Part shown: in pieces, positions 18,420 through 27,745 of the stretch
Position numbering within the stretch: position 1 is the first letter of the stretch
Layout of the letters: each line of letters starts with the position of its first letter
Source: Moraxella macacae 0408225
GTDB taxonomy: Bacteria > Pseudomonadota > Gammaproteobacteria > Pseudomonadales > Moraxellaceae
Direction of reading: 5' to 3'
DNA: 64,000 bases
Assembly: GCF_000320365.1 (NCBI RefSeq)
Contig: NZ_ANIN01000001.1
Span: forward strand, 868,001-932,000
Made by a program: the position numbers and the translations under genes
Notes under the pieces: model-generated
What the model was told of the DNA's origin: nothing
Databases searched by the model: none
The model's input: the letters and a program-made list of their open reading frames with translations, nothing else

Positions 18420-19229
18420 ATGGCAATTACCAAAACCACCCAAACTGTTGACAATCAAGGCTTTTTTGCGCGACTGTGGCAGGGCTTTTTAAAAACCGTT
18501 GGTACAAAAGAGTTTTACCGTATTTTTGCACCTTGGGTTAAGTATTTATCCATAATTGCGTTGTTGTTAATTACGATTGGTACGGTGTATGGTTTGGGTT
18601 TTGCCCCTGCGGATTATTTGCAAGGCAACAGTTATCGGATTATTTTTATTCATGTGCCGGCGGCTACGCTTGCAATGTCGATTTATTTGGCATTGGCAAT
18701 TTTAGGGGTGATTTATTTGGTTTGGAAAATTAAAACCGCAAGCCTTGTTGCTCAAGCAATTGCACCAATTGGCTTTATTTTGTGTGTGTTAAGTTTGTTA
18801 ACAGGATCGATTTGGGCGAAACCGACGTGGGGAGCGTACTGGGTTTGGGACGCAAGGCTGACATCTATGCTGATTTTGGCGTTTTTGTATGCAGGGGTGA
18901 TGGCCTTGTTTGTAGCTTTTGAACACACAGCAAATCGTGGCAAAGCGGCGGCGATTTTATCCATTGTTGGGGCGGTGAATCTGCCGATTATCAAATATTC
19001 GGTGAATTGGTGGAATACATTGCACCAAGGGGCGACATTTACCATAACCGAACGTCCAAAAATGCCCGCCGAAATGTGGCTTCCATTGTTAATTATGATG
19101 ATTGGTTGTTATTTTTTGGTGGGGGCGTTGGCAATTTATCGCACAAATACGCTGATTTTACAGCGTGAAAGCAACAAGCAATGGGTGATTGATGAAGTGC
19201 GACGTTTAACAAAAAAGTTGGAAAATTAA
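18420..19229 (+). CDS. ccmC: Heme exporter/heme-handling protein CcmC
   Basis: Inner-membrane protein of cytochrome c maturation (system I) that loads heme onto CcmE at the periplasmic face. It has 269 aa and about six membrane segments. The tryptophan-rich heme motif TWGAYWVWDARLTS is present, and the periplasmic histidines expected for the family can be seen (FIHVPAA and NTLHQGA). It is followed by ccmD after one base. ccmA and ccmB, which usually precede it, are absent here; a divergent peptidase gene lies upstream. Confidence 0.96.
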   Translation: MAITKTTQTVDNQGFFARLWQGFLKTVGTKEFYRIFAPWVKYLSIIALLLITIGTVYGLGFAPADYLQGNSYRIIFIHVPAATLAMSIYLALAILGVIYLVWKIKTASLVAQAIAPIGFILCVLSLLTGSIWAKPTWGAYWVWDARLTSMLILAFLYAGVMALFVAFEHTANRGKAAAILSIVGAVNLPIIKYSVNWWNTLHQGATFTITERPKMPAEMWLPLLIMMIGCYFLVGALAIYRTNTLILQRESNKQWVIDEVRRLTKKLEN

Positions 19230-19230
19230 G

Positions 19231-19425
19231 ATGAGTTTTTATTTTGAAAGTTTTACAGAGTTTTTAAGCATGGGTGGGCATGGTGTGTATGTTTGGGCAA
19301 GTTATGGCATTAGCTTTGCCTGTTTGTTGGGTGTGATAGTGTATAGTCGCAGCCAACGCCAAAACATGTTAAAACAGATTCATAACCAACAAATCCGACA
19401 AAATCAACGCCAACGCACAAACTAA
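19231..19425 (+). CDS. ccmD: Heme exporter protein CcmD
   Basis: Small (64 aa) single-pass membrane protein that stabilises the CcmC-CcmE complex. The sequence shows an N-terminal FTEFLSMGGHGVYVWASYG, typical of CcmD, one membrane helix and a basic cytoplasmic tail (RSQRQNMLKQ). Position between ccmC and ccmE supports the call. Confidence 0.92.
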   Translation: MSFYFESFTEFLSMGGHGVYVWASYGISFACLLGVIVYSRSQRQNMLKQIHNQQIRQNQRQRTN

Positions 19426-19523
19426 TTGTAAGGTTTGCCAAATTGTTTGACAGTTTAGCCAATACGTTAGCCAATAAGATTAGCCAACAATACTTAATTA
19501 ACAAACAAATATAACTTAACAAA

Positions 19524-19595
19524 CATAAATTAACAAACAAACATAAATTAACAAACAAACATAAATTAACAAACAAACATAAATTAACAAATAAG
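19524..19595. repeat. Four-copy 18-bp tandem repeat between ccmD and ccmE
   Basis: CATAAATTAACAAACAAA is present three times exactly (19524, 19542, 19560) and a fourth time with a changed end (19578); a degenerate fifth unit precedes it. The array ends about 14 bases before the ccmE start codon, inside an apparent operon. Confidence 0.95.
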
Positions 19596-19609
19596 CAAAG
19601 GTGTTCGCT

Positions 19610-20101
19610 ATGGCAATGAATGCAGTGCGTCAAAAAAAATTGATGTGGGTGATTGCAACGCTGCTTGGGGCGGTGATTGCAGTGGCATTGGTGATTTACG
19701 CCATTGGACAGCAGACCGATTATTACTTTGATCCGACCGATATCCATGCAGGAAAAGCCCCGCAGGAAACCAGAATACGTGCAGGCGGTATGGTGGTGCG
19801 CGGTAGTGTCATGCGTGATACGCACGATCCGTTAAAGATAAATTTTCAAATTACCGATTATAAACAGACTGTGCCTGTGAGTTATCAAGGAATTTTACCG
19901 GATTTGTTTGCTGAAGGTTCTGGTGTGGTAGCAACAGGACAAATGCAAGGCAAAATTTTTGTTGCAAGTGAGGTTTTGGCAAAGCACGACGAAAATTATA
20001 TGCCTCCTGAAGTGGCAAAATCGTTAAAACAACAGCACCAAGATCGCGGTATTAATACCAATCAAGACCAGTTTATGCCTGCAGAGCCGATTAAGCAATA
20101 A
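19610..20101 (+). CDS. ccmE: Cytochrome c maturation heme chaperone CcmE
   Basis: Periplasmic heme chaperone anchored by an N-terminal helix; it binds heme covalently and passes it to the CcmF/H ligase. The 163 aa include a membrane anchor at about 12-32 and an OB-fold domain. The heme site is [10 protein letters not shown], with His126 as covalent ligand and Tyr130. The ATG has AAAGG at 19597-19601; a GTG three codons earlier is less likely. It follows ccmC and ccmD but is separated by a variable repeat array. ccmF, G and H are not downstream (recA converges), so the pathway genes are split. Confidence 0.95.
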   Translation: MAMNAVRQKKLMWVIATLLGAVIAVALVIYAIGQQTDYYFDPTDIHAGKAPQETRIRAGGMVVRGSVMRDTHDPLKINFQITDYKQTVPVSYQGILPDLFAEGSGVVATGQMQGKIFVASEVLAKHDENYMPPEVAKSLKQQHQDRGINTNQDQFMPAEPIKQ

Positions 20102-20151
20102 ACTTACCAAACAATAAGTCTATCGAAAAATAAGCAAAAATGTTCGGTTGT

Positions 20152-20189
20152 GTGGCGGTATTTTAAAAGTAGGTTTAACATACCGCCAC
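20152..20189. repeat. Strong hairpin between convergent ccmE and recA
   Basis: GTGGCGGTAT (20152-20161) pairs perfectly with ATACCGCCAC (20180-20189). It could end transcripts from either side, but no clean T-tract follows. Confidence 0.5.
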
Positions 20190-20210
20190 TGGTTTTGATT
20201 GTTGCGAAAG

Positions 20211-20236
20211 CTGTTTATAAAAACTGTTTATAAAAA
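20211..20236. repeat. 13-bp tandem duplication after recA
   Basis: CTGTTTATAAAAA occurs twice, with a partial third copy, ending 18 bases beyond the recA stop codon. Confidence 0.85.
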
Positions 20237-20253
20237 CTGTTTAATTATAAAAG

Positions 20254-21339
20254 CTACTCAGCAAAATCCTCTGGCATTTCTTCGGTATCGTGATGGTTTT
20301 CAGTAACTTGAGTTGGGCTTGATAATTTAATTTCACGCACTTTGGTTTCAATTTCGTGGGCAATGTGTGGGTTTTCTTGTAAAAACACAATGGCTTTGTT
20401 GCGTCCTTGTCCGATTTTATTGTCATTGTAACTATACCAAGCGCCTGATTTTTTTACCAAATCCAACTCTACGCCAATGTCCAGCACTTCACCCAAAAAG
20501 TTGCTGCCCTCGCCGTATAAAATGTCAAATTTGGTTTCACGAAAGGGCGGTGCAAGTTTGTTTTTAATCACTTTCACTTTGGTTTCGTTACCGATAATTG
20601 CATCGCCGTCTTTGACCGAACCGATACGACGAATGTCCAAGCGCACTGATGCATAGAATTTTAACGCGTTACCGCCTGTTGTGGTTTCAGGTGAACCGAA
20701 CATCACGCCGATTTTCATACGCAACTGGTTAATAAATATCACCATGCAATTGGAGCGTTTGGCATTGCCTGTAATTTTACGCAGTGCTTGGCTCATAAGA
20801 CGGGCTTGTAAACCCATGTGGCTATCACCCATTTCACCTTCAATTTCCGCTTTTGGAGTTAAGGCGGCAACTGAGTCCACAACAATCATATCAATTGCAC
20901 CTGAACGCACGAGCATATCGGTAATTTCCAGTGCTTGTTCTCCATTGTCAGGCTGCGTAACGAGCAAATTGTCCACGTCCACACCGAGCTTTTTGGCGTA
21001 AATTGGATCCAATGCGTGTTCGGCATCAATAAACGCACAGGTTCCGCCTTGTTTTTGGCATTGAGCAATTGCTTGTAAAGTTAGCGTGGTTTTGCCTGAA
21101 CTTTCAGGGCCGTAAATCTCAACGATACGCCCTTTTGGTAAACCGCCAATGCCTAAGGCAATATCCAGTCCAAGCGAGCCTGTTGGTATCACATCAACCA
21201 CTTGACGAGCCGACTCATCACCAAGGCGCATGATGGTATTTTTGCCATAGCTTTTTTCAATCTGAGCCAAGGCTGCAGCCAAAGCTTTTCCTTTGTTTTC
21301 GTCTATTGAGTCATCTTTATTTTTTGGGTTTAAAGCCAT
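20254..21339 (-). CDS. recA: Recombinase RecA
   Basis: DNA-dependent ATPase for strand exchange and repair, 361 aa. The Walker A motif GPESSGKT is at residues 77-84, MVVDS (with IVVDSVAAL) is Walker B, and the DNA-binding loop region [13 protein letters not shown] is intact. The acidic tail [12 protein letters not shown] is typical. AGGTGA precedes the ATG. I found no LexA-type CTGT-N8-ACAG box upstream, which fits the lack of a classical LexA in Moraxellaceae. recX is not adjacent; a recX-like gene lies at 53224. Confidence 0.98.
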   Translation of the reverse strand: MALNPKNKDDSIDENKGKALAAALAQIEKSYGKNTIMRLGDESARQVVDVIPTGSLGLDIALGIGGLPKGRIVEIYGPESSGKTTLTLQAIAQCQKQGGTCAFIDAEHALDPIYAKKLGVDVDNLLVTQPDNGEQALEITDMLVRSGAIDMIVVDSVAALTPKAEIEGEMGDSHMGLQARLMSQALRKITGNAKRSNCMVIFINQLRMKIGVMFGSPETTTGGNALKFYASVRLDIRRIGSVKDGDAIIGNETKVKVIKNKLAPPFRETKFDILYGEGSNFLGEVLDIGVELDLVKKSGAWYSYNDNKIGQGRNKAIVFLQENPHIAHEIETKVREIKLSSPTQVTENHHDTEEMPEDFAE

Positions 21340-21650
21340 TTAATCACCTGTATTAACCTTATGTGAATATAACTTATGTTAATGTAAATTATGTTAATGT
21401 AACTTGTATTAATTCAAAACGAAATAAAGTCTTATAATAACAAATTTTTGCCAAAATAAAAGTATTATTTTGACTGTTAAGCACTGCTTTTATTGGCAAA
21501 CATTTTAGCAAATTTTGTCAAAAATATGTATTAACTTGTAATTGGTGGTTGATTTATTGGCAAAATACCTATAAAAAATGGTAAACTATCCTTTTTGTTA
21601 TTTGTAGCATTTTATTTTATCCTTTATTGATCGTAAATAAGCGAATTTGT
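21340..21650. other. 311-base gap between recA and the divergent membrane-protein gene
   Basis: AT-rich, non-coding. It contains four imperfect 15-bp repeats near recA and, on the plus strand, TTGATT and TATAAA 15 bases apart (21549-21575), a possible weak promoter for the membrane protein. No LexA-like operator was found. Confidence 0.5.
21359..21418. repeat. Four imperfect 15-bp repeats upstream of recA
   Basis: Units TTATGTGAATATAAC, TTATGTTAATGTAAA, TTATGTTAATGTAAC and TTGTATTAATTCAAA follow each other. The array lies in the recA 5' region, where repeat number could change expression. Confidence 0.85.
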
Positions 21651-22649
21651 ATGAAAACAACATGGCTAAAATACACATGGCAAGCGATACTTGCAGCGGT
21701 GGCGGTGTTTATTTTTTATTTAGCCATGCGTGCGTTATACCGATTGACAAAAACCGTTGATGTGCAAGAGGTGTTATTGGCATTGCAGGGCATTCCTATG
21801 TTGCATCTTATGATTGCCTTGTTCGTGGTGGCGTTTGGTTATGTGCTGTTAACTTTGTATGATGTGATCGCCCTGCGTCAACTTGGCAAAAAATTCCCTT
21901 ATCCAAGTGTGGCATTAACGTCATTTACCGCTTATGCAATCAGTCATACCGTTGGAGCAAATTTGGTAACTGCAACGGGCATTCGCTATCGTCATTATCG
22001 CAAATCGGGGCTGGATCATAGCGAAATTGCCAACATTGTTTGGCTCGTTTCTATGGCGTTTACCTTTGGCATTTCTACTTTGATTGGTTTGTCGCTAAGC
22101 CTTCACCCTGAAATTACGCTACAATTGTTGGGTGAATTGGACAAATCCTTGGGTTTTTTTGACAATGTGGTGTATATTCGCGGTTTGGGTTTGGTGATGT
22201 TGGCGTTGATTGCTGGTAGTATTATTTTTGCAGGCAAAAATGGCCGTCATATGGTGCTAAAAGGTTGGCGTTTTGATCTGCCTCCTGCGAAGGTGTTGAT
22301 TCAACAGATAATTATTTCTATTTTGGATTTAAGTACTGTGGCATTGGTGCTGTATTTGTTGTTGCCACCATCTGATCACATCAGTTATTTGGCGACTTTT
22401 TCGGCGTTTATTCAGTCTATGGCGGTTGGAATTTTAAGTCATGTTCCAGGTGGTTTAGGGGTGTTTGAGGTAACGATGATCGCTGCCTTACCAAATGTTG
22501 ATAAAGCCCAAATGTTGGCAGTTTTGCTTGTGTTTCGCTTGATATATTATATTTTACCGTTTTTGGTGGCTTTGTTTTTGTTAATTGGTTATGAGGTGTA
22601 TTTGTACGCCAAACCAAACGCTGGGGCAAATGATGGCAGTCGTTTTTGA
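21651..22649 (+). CDS. Lysylphosphatidylglycerol synthase-type transmembrane (flippase-like) protein
   Basis: Integral membrane protein of 332 aa with about eight membrane helices. It matches the membrane half of the MprF/YbhN family: SHTVGANLVTATGIRYRHYR in the second quarter and SHVPGGLGVFEV near the end are family hallmarks. The aminoacyl-transferase domain of MprF is absent, so it cannot by itself lysinylate lipid; a lipid flipping or transport role is an inference from the family. The ATG was preferred over an upstream TTG. It stands alone, divergent from recA and convergent with fabF. Confidence 0.8.
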   Translation: MKTTWLKYTWQAILAAVAVFIFYLAMRALYRLTKTVDVQEVLLALQGIPMLHLMIALFVVAFGYVLLTLYDVIALRQLGKKFPYPSVALTSFTAYAISHTVGANLVTATGIRYRHYRKSGLDHSEIANIVWLVSMAFTFGISTLIGLSLSLHPEITLQLLGELDKSLGFFDNVVYIRGLGLVMLALIAGSIIFAGKNGRHMVLKGWRFDLPPAKVLIQQIIISILDLSTVALVLYLLLPPSDHISYLATFSAFIQSMAVGILSHVPGGLGVFEVTMIAALPNVDKAQMLAVLLVFRLIYYILPFLVALFLLIGYEVYLYAKPNAGANDGSRF

Positions 22650-22683
22650 TTTTTATCTAATTTTGCTAACAACTACTTTTGCA

Positions 22684-22713
22684 AAAACCACTCCCTAAAA
22701 GGTAAGTGGTTTT
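22684..22713. terminator. Bidirectional terminator between the membrane protein and fabF
   Basis: AAAACCACT (22684-22692) pairs with AGTGGTTTT (22705-22713). It sits between two convergent genes. Confidence 0.75.
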
Positions 22714-22726
22714 ATGGTTCAACGGC

Positions 22727-22762
22727 GTTATGATAATGAATAATGTTATGATAATGAATAAT
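22727..22762. repeat. 18-bp tandem duplication next to the fabF stop
   Basis: GTTATGATAATGAATAAT occurs twice exactly. The second copy ends one base before the fabF stop codon. Confidence 0.92.
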
Positions 22763-22763
22763 C

Positions 22764-24059
22764 TTACCATTTTGCCAATAAAATCGATCCGTTTGTGCCT
22801 CCAAAGCCAAAACTATTGGAAATGACATAGTTTAAACCACTGACTTGTCGAGCGGTATTTGGTACATAATCCAATGTACAGTTGGGATCTGGATTGTCTA
22901 AATTAATCGTTGGTGGCAAAACTTGTTGTTGCAAGGTTTTGATACTAAAAATCACCTCGACACTGCCCGCCGAACCGAGCAAATGTCCCGTCATAGATTT
23001 GGTGGAGCTTACGGCAAAATTTGGATTATTGCCAAATAAGCTGGCAATTGCGCGACTTTCTGCCACATCACCCAGTGGGGTGCTTGTTCCATGTGCATTG
23101 ACATAGCCAATTTTATCCGCCTCAATGCCTGCATCGGCCAATGCCAATTGCATGGCGCGTTTTGCTCCAGCGCCATCTTCAGGTGGTGCGGTGATGTGTG
23201 TGGCATCATCGCTCATTCCAAAACCTGCTATTTCTGCCAAAATTGTTGCACCGCGAGCTTTGGCATGACTTAAGCGTTCAAGTACAACAACGCCTGCACC
23301 ATCACCAAGTACAAAACCATCGCGATCTTTGTCAAATGGGCGACTGGCTTTTGTGGGCTCATCATTGCGAGTTGACAGAGCTTGCATAGCAGCAAAACCA
23401 CCCATACCAAGCTGATTGGAAGCTTTTTCGCTGCCCCCTGCAACCATTACATCGGCATCACCATACGCAATCAAGCGACATGCCAATCCAATCGCGTGTG
23501 TTGATGTGGTGCAAGCGGTTGCTACTGCTAAGTTTGGCCCTTGAATGCCATGTCGAATTGCAACTTGCCCTGCAGTCATGTTAACAATTGCTGATGGAAT
23601 AAAAAACGGTGAAATTTTGCGAACGCCGTCATGAATGAGTTTGTTGGCATTGTCCTCGATGTTGCTAATGCCTCCAATGCCCGATCCAATCACAACACCG
23701 ATCCGTGTCGGATCAACATTTTTGACTGTTTCAGCTTGCAATCCGTCGATAAGGCCTGCATTTTGCAAGGCTTGGGCGGCGGCCGCTACGCCGTATTGCA
23801 CAAACATATCATAACGGCGAGCGTCTTTTGCTGACATATATTGGTTTACGTCAAAATCGTTCACAAGTCCTGCAATTTTGGATCGTAAATCTTGCGTGTC
23901 AAATGCATCAATTGCGCGGATACCGCTTTTGCCTGCGACAATGGCTTGCCAACTGCTATCCACGTCCAATCCCAGTGGTGTAATTGCTCCCATGCCTGTA
24001 ATGACCACGCGCTCATCATCGCTGCGTGAAAAATGGGGTGTTTTTTGACGACTTGTCAT
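22764..24059 (-). CDS. fabF: 3-oxoacyl-ACP synthase II
   Basis: Condensing enzyme that extends acyl-ACP with malonyl-ACP, 431 aa. The active-site Cys lies in [11 protein letters not shown]; the two catalytic His are in [10 protein letters not shown] and [12 protein letters not shown]. The N-terminus has about a dozen extra residues before [13 protein letters not shown]. The ATG follows AAGGAAG; an in-frame TTG seven codons earlier is less likely. It is separate from the fabD-fabG-acpP group. FabB/FabF distinction rests on overall similarity, with FabF favoured. Confidence 0.93.
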   Translation of the reverse strand: MTSRQKTPHFSRSDDERVVITGMGAITPLGLDVDSSWQAIVAGKSGIRAIDAFDTQDLRSKIAGLVNDFDVNQYMSAKDARRYDMFVQYGVAAAAQALQNAGLIDGLQAETVKNVDPTRIGVVIGSGIGGISNIEDNANKLIHDGVRKISPFFIPSAIVNMTAGQVAIRHGIQGPNLAVATACTTSTHAIGLACRLIAYGDADVMVAGGSEKASNQLGMGGFAAMQALSTRNDEPTKASRPFDKDRDGFVLGDGAGVVVLERLSHAKARGATILAEIAGFGMSDDATHITAPPEDGAGAKRAMQLALADAGIEADKIGYVNAHGTSTPLGDVAESRAIASLFGNNPNFAVSSTKSMTGHLLGSAGSVEVIFSIKTLQQQVLPPTINLDNPDPNCTLDYVPNTARQVSGLNYVISNSFGFGGTNGSILLAKW

Positions 24060-24149
24060 AGTGCTTCCTTTTATTGTCAAGAAAAAACCATATTAAAACA
24101 GATTTTTGTCTGTTACTTAGTAAAATTTTGTTACAATTTAGGCAAAAAT

Positions 24150-25376
24150 TTAAGCAAAACACACAGTGCCAAGCACCACTTTTTTATTTGCTCCTGTAAC
24201 GGCGGGTAAATTGCCTGTTTCACCGATAATTGTTTGACGAGCAAGCCACGCAAACGCCATGCTTTCTACCAGTGTTGGCAATATGCCAAATGCTTGGCTG
24301 CTGTTTATTTGCCAATCGGTTAAATTTGCTTGTAATCGTGCCATCAAATAGTCATTTAAAGCCCCACCGCCACACACCACTAAGGTTTTTTTAACGGCAA
24401 ATGGGTGCAAATGTTTGGCAACACTCACCGCCACAAGTTCAGCTAAGGTTGCTTGTATATCCGCTGCTTGGACAGTTTGATTAAATTGACGGTTAAAAAT
24501 TTCTAACTGGGCATCAAGCCACGCCAGATTAAATTCTTCGCGCCCTGTAGATTTTGGCAAATCCTTGGCAAAAAATGAATGGGTTAACAGCTGATTTAAT
24601 AAAGGTGCAATGACACTGCCTGATCTTGCCCACGCACCGTTTTTGTCAAAACGTGCACCTGTGTGTCGTTCGCACCATGCGTCCATCAGTAAGTTTGCAG
24701 AGCCGGTATCAAAACCCAATACCGTTTCGCCCAAAATGGTTAAATTGGCAATGCCTCCCAAATTTAACACCGCTCCAATTGACTGTTTGCCAAAAATTGC
24801 CTCATGAAATGCAGGGACAAGTGGCGCACCTTGACCGCCAACAGCCATATCACGGCGACGAAAATCCGAAACCACGCTAATGCCTGTGCGTTCAGCAAGC
24901 ACATTTGGATCAAGTAATTGTAAGCTAAAATGCCAATGGGGGCGATGACGTACGGTTTGTCCATGACAACCAATTGCGTTGATATCGCTTGGCGTAAGCA
25001 GAGCTTGATTGAGCAGGGCATGAATCACGCCACTGGCAAATTCGGCATAAAACACACTTGCCCACCCAAATACATCAAGTTCACTGACAAAAGCCAATTG
25101 GTTGGCATGGATAAATTCATCTACGCCATTTGGTGTGCTTAAAGCGAGCAATGCATCGCGTAAATCATCAGGAAAGGGTGTGCTGATACTGTCTAATATT
25201 TCAATTTCGCCTGTGTCATAAAATTGACAAAGCACCGCATCTAACCCATCAAGGCTTGTGCCACTCATCATACCGATGAAATATGGTGAATTTTCAAGGC
25301 GTTGCTCCATAGCCTCGCCCATAATTTCACCAAAATGACTAAAAAAGTTGTCATCATCAAAATTAATATTGTTCAT
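24150..25376 (-). CDS. anmK: Anhydro-N-acetylmuramic acid kinase
   Basis: Phosphorylates and opens 1,6-anhydro-MurNAc during recycling of peptidoglycan fragments. The 408 aa carry the ATP-binding GMMSGTSLDGLDAV, QGAPLVPAFHEAIF and VLNLGGIANLT motifs, and VCGGGALN near the end. It is longer than most AnmK (about 370) because of roughly 30 extra acidic residues before the core; a later start such as the internal MGEAMEQ cannot be excluded. It lies upstream of fabF on the same strand, 90 bases apart. Confidence 0.93.
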   Translation of the reverse strand: MNNINFDDDNFFSHFGEIMGEAMEQRLENSPYFIGMMSGTSLDGLDAVLCQFYDTGEIEILDSISTPFPDDLRDALLALSTPNGVDEFIHANQLAFVSELDVFGWASVFYAEFASGVIHALLNQALLTPSDINAIGCHGQTVRHRPHWHFSLQLLDPNVLAERTGISVVSDFRRRDMAVGGQGAPLVPAFHEAIFGKQSIGAVLNLGGIANLTILGETVLGFDTGSANLLMDAWCERHTGARFDKNGAWARSGSVIAPLLNQLLTHSFFAKDLPKSTGREEFNLAWLDAQLEIFNRQFNQTVQAADIQATLAELVAVSVAKHLHPFAVKKTLVVCGGGALNDYLMARLQANLTDWQINSSQAFGILPTLVESMAFAWLARQTIIGETGNLPAVTGANKKVVLGTVCFA

Positions 25377-25417
25377 TGTTTGCCTGATTTTTGTTGAGGT
25401 TATATTGAATATGTTTT

Positions 25418-25441
25418 AAACCCTATTTTAAACCCTATTTT
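25418..25441. repeat. 12-bp tandem duplication upstream of anmK
   Basis: AAACCCTATTTT occurs twice in succession, followed by more TTTAAA-rich sequence. It lies 42 bases before the anmK start. Confidence 0.8.
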
Positions 25442-25528
25442 AAATAATATTTAAAATATGTTTTACATAAGGTTTAAAATTTTTATTGAAAATGTTAAAC
25501 CCATTGCTGTTGTTTTCTTATTGTTGTT

Positions 25529-26497
25529 TTATTGCTGTTGCTTTAAGCCAAACACATCATGTCTTGTCAAAACTTCCATCGCCCAGTTTTTGTGAGTGGC
25601 GGGTTCTAGCATGGTGTTATCCTGTTTGAATACGGCTTTGGCATCGGCATGTAAAATTGCCCCAGCTTGGGTTAATTCATCGGCTGATACCTGAAAGGCG
25701 TTTTGGACAATTGCAATTTGGCTGGGGTGAATGACGGTTTTTCCCACCAAGCCTAACGCCACATCTTGTTGCACTTCGCTATTTAATAATTCAGGCTTGT
25801 CTAAAAATTCACACACCGGAGCGGTCAAATAAAAACCATAGGGCACAAAACAGCCTAATAAGCGATAAATCAATGCTCCAATTGGCGATTGATACAAGGT
25901 GATATCTTGTGGTCGACGCAGGCGCAAACAGGACAACAAATCATTGCCCCCGATGCGCAATGCCAAAATTTGTTGGGTAAAACTTTCGGTTAGTGCAATT
26001 GCCAATTCATCGTTGTGTGTTGCATGAAATATCGAGGCGGTTTCTAAAGTTGGCATCAAAAATTTTGCCTTATCCAAATGTTGGGTTGCTAACCGCCAAT
26101 TTGCAAGGCTTGCCATATCTACTTTTGGCAACACAAAACCATCTACCATCTCAATCTTAGCCACCTCCACCAATTCACGCAACATTTTGGCATGTCGTGG
26201 ACGAATAAAAACCAGTGGGCGCGGTAAAAACAACTTAGGGTTGTCAGTTTGTTGCTGTTGCCAGTTTTTTAACAGGTTTTGTAAATTTGTCAATGCCCTT
26301 GCGACATCATTGTCATGTATAGAATCTTCAAGACAGATAATAATACTATTAATATTTTCTAATTTTTCGCGTTTGATAACTGCCAAAATATCCAAGCGGG
26401 TTGCAGGCATATACAGGCTTGCCCCTAAATGATAGGGGTGTAAACGTGGCGGTGCAATTGGCAAAATCGTATGATTGGGTAAATTTAAAATCGTCAT
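25529..26497 (-). CDS. HpcH/HpaI aldolase, citrate-lyase-beta-like (CitE-like) protein of a Ter-type module
   Basis: TIM-barrel lyase-like protein of 322 aa. CitE-family features are CLEDSI (Glu56, Asp57), FIRPRHAKM, VLPKVD, LRIGGNDLL and VGKTVIHPSQI near the end. It ends a three-gene minus-strand cassette and begins six bases after the StiP-like gene, so the two are surely co-transcribed. In tellurite-resistance (Ter) stress loci a CitE-like enzyme accompanies PRTase, PELOTA and HAD proteins in a predicted biosynthetic module; the present gene best fits that group rather than true citrate lyase, as no citD or citF is nearby. Substrate unknown. Confidence 0.82.
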   Translation of the reverse strand: MTILNLPNHTILPIAPPRLHPYHLGASLYMPATRLDILAVIKREKLENINSIIICLEDSIHDNDVARALTNLQNLLKNWQQQQTDNPKLFLPRPLVFIRPRHAKMLRELVEVAKIEMVDGFVLPKVDMASLANWRLATQHLDKAKFLMPTLETASIFHATHNDELAIALTESFTQQILALRIGGNDLLSCLRLRRPQDITLYQSPIGALIYRLLGCFVPYGFYLTAPVCEFLDKPELLNSEVQQDVALGLVGKTVIHPSQIAIVQNAFQVSADELTQAGAILHADAKAVFKQDNTMLEPATHKNWAMEVLTRHDVFGLKQQQ

Positions 26498-26503
26498 AAG
26501 GGC

Positions 26504-27700
26504 TCACGAAATGTTGGCGGTGTTATTGGTATTTTTAATCAGCGTAATTGCTTGATACGGTGCGATTTTATCACCAACCACATCAATTGCAACTGCTTTT
26601 TGCTCACACAAATATCTAAGCAGCATGGTATCTTGGTTGTAGCATTGCACCAATACTCGATCGGGGTTTCGCCTTAATACCGCTCGGGTTGCTTCAGCAA
26701 GCGTTGGTTTTATCCGATTCAGATTGTCAATGCCAAACTGTTTTGCCAACTGTAAAATCAAGCCTTGCGTAGCAAAACTTGGCTGTGGTTTTGGGATTAA
26801 TAAGGGCAATTTTTGTAAATTTGCCAAATTTTGTTGAATTGTTTGTAAAATTTCATTGATAAAAAACAAGCTATTATCAAATTTTTCTAAATTATCATAA
26901 TACAGACAACCGTGAAAATCGTTTGGGTTTTCATTGAGTAAGGTGCGTGAGATTAACCCAGATACCGTGCTGTTTAATAAGCCAGCTGGCATAAGCCAAT
27001 CATCATGACTGGCTGATAACCACGCCACATTTGCAGGATCGGCTAATGTAACCAAGGGTATGGTTGGATTGTGTTTGGTTGTTTGTGGGCTAGGTTTAAG
27101 GTTTTGATGAAAAATATTGGCAAAAAATGGGTGATGGTTGTGATTAAATTCTGCCAAACTTTGTTGTAATTCACCATAAATTGCCCCTTTGCCCGTCCAG
27201 CCGTCCACAAATAACAATGGACTGTCAGGATACGCTTGTAAAATTGTATGCAATGCCTGTTTGTCCAAACCACGATCGCGGATAATGCTTATTCCAAAAT
27301 GCACAGAGGTTAAATTACAACCCATGGATTTGTCAGCAAAAATTCTCTGTAGCAATACACCAATTGGTATTCCTGCTCGCACAAGACTTATCAACACCAG
27401 CGGTTTTTTGTTAAATTGATGGTTGGCAAATTGTTTGTGCAAGGTTTTGGCAAGTTGATAAATCTCGGTTGCCATGCGTGATTTTCCCATTGCTAACGCC
27501 TGCAAAAATAACTGCTGATGCGTATCGGTTGGTGGCTCTTCCAATGTTAACATTTGGGAATAATGCCGCTTGCCTGACTGAATAAGCTGTTCTTTTTTGA
27601 TCACATCTGTGCTATGAACTTGTTGTTTTGACAATTTTTTTAATAAAAAATTAACATCTGTTGGCAAATAACTGCCAAAAAATACAGGCTGAATTTTCAC
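26504..27700 (-). CDS. StiP-family (PRTase-like plus PELOTA) protein of a Ter-type module
   Basis: 398-aa protein. It begins with FFGSYLPTDVNFLLK and IQSGKRHYSQMLTLE, hallmarks of the family named cysteine protease StiP or PRTase_1. RAGIPIGVLL (109-118), ISIIRDRG (137-144) and VDGWTGKG (165-172) resemble a phosphoribosyltransferase fold with a PRPP-loop-like site. The last about 70 residues (EATRAVLRRNPDRVLV onward) match the PELOTA-type RNA-binding domain. The start is GTG with AAGAG upstream; no ATG fits better. Protease activity is only a database label; a nucleotide or nucleoside-modifying role is an inference from the Ter literature. Confidence 0.8.
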   Translation of the reverse strand: MKIQPVFFGSYLPTDVNFLLKKLSKQQVHSTDVIKKEQLIQSGKRHYSQMLTLEEPPTDTHQQLFLQALAMGKSRMATEIYQLAKTLHKQFANHQFNKKPLVLISLVRAGIPIGVLLQRIFADKSMGCNLTSVHFGISIIRDRGLDKQALHTILQAYPDSPLLFVDGWTGKGAIYGELQQSLAEFNHNHHPFFANIFHQNLKPSPQTTKHNPTIPLVTLADPANVAWLSASHDDWLMPAGLLNSTVSGLISRTLLNENPNDFHGCLYYDNLEKFDNSLFFINEILQTIQQNLANLQKLPLLIPKPQPSFATQGLILQLAKQFGIDNLNRIKPTLAEATRAVLRRNPDRVLVQCYNQDTMLLRYLCEQKAVAIDVVGDKIAPYQAITLIKNTNNTANIS

Positions 27701-27711
27701 TTTATGGCTCT

Positions 27712-27745
27712 TAGTTTGATGGTTTTGATAGTTTGATGGTTTTAA
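27712..27745. repeat. 17-bp tandem duplication at the HAD/StiP junction
   Basis: TAGTTTGATGGTTTTGA is followed by the same unit with one change. It covers the stop codon of the HAD gene and lies just upstream of the StiP start. Confidence 0.88.

Noticed and set aside
19524-19595. Repeat array considered as a CRISPR
   Set aside because: Units are only 18 bp and directly abutting with no unique spacers, and no cas genes are present.
21340-21650. LexA/SOS box upstream of recA
   Set aside because: No CTGT-N8-ACAG or similar palindrome is visible; the repeats here are direct, not inverted.
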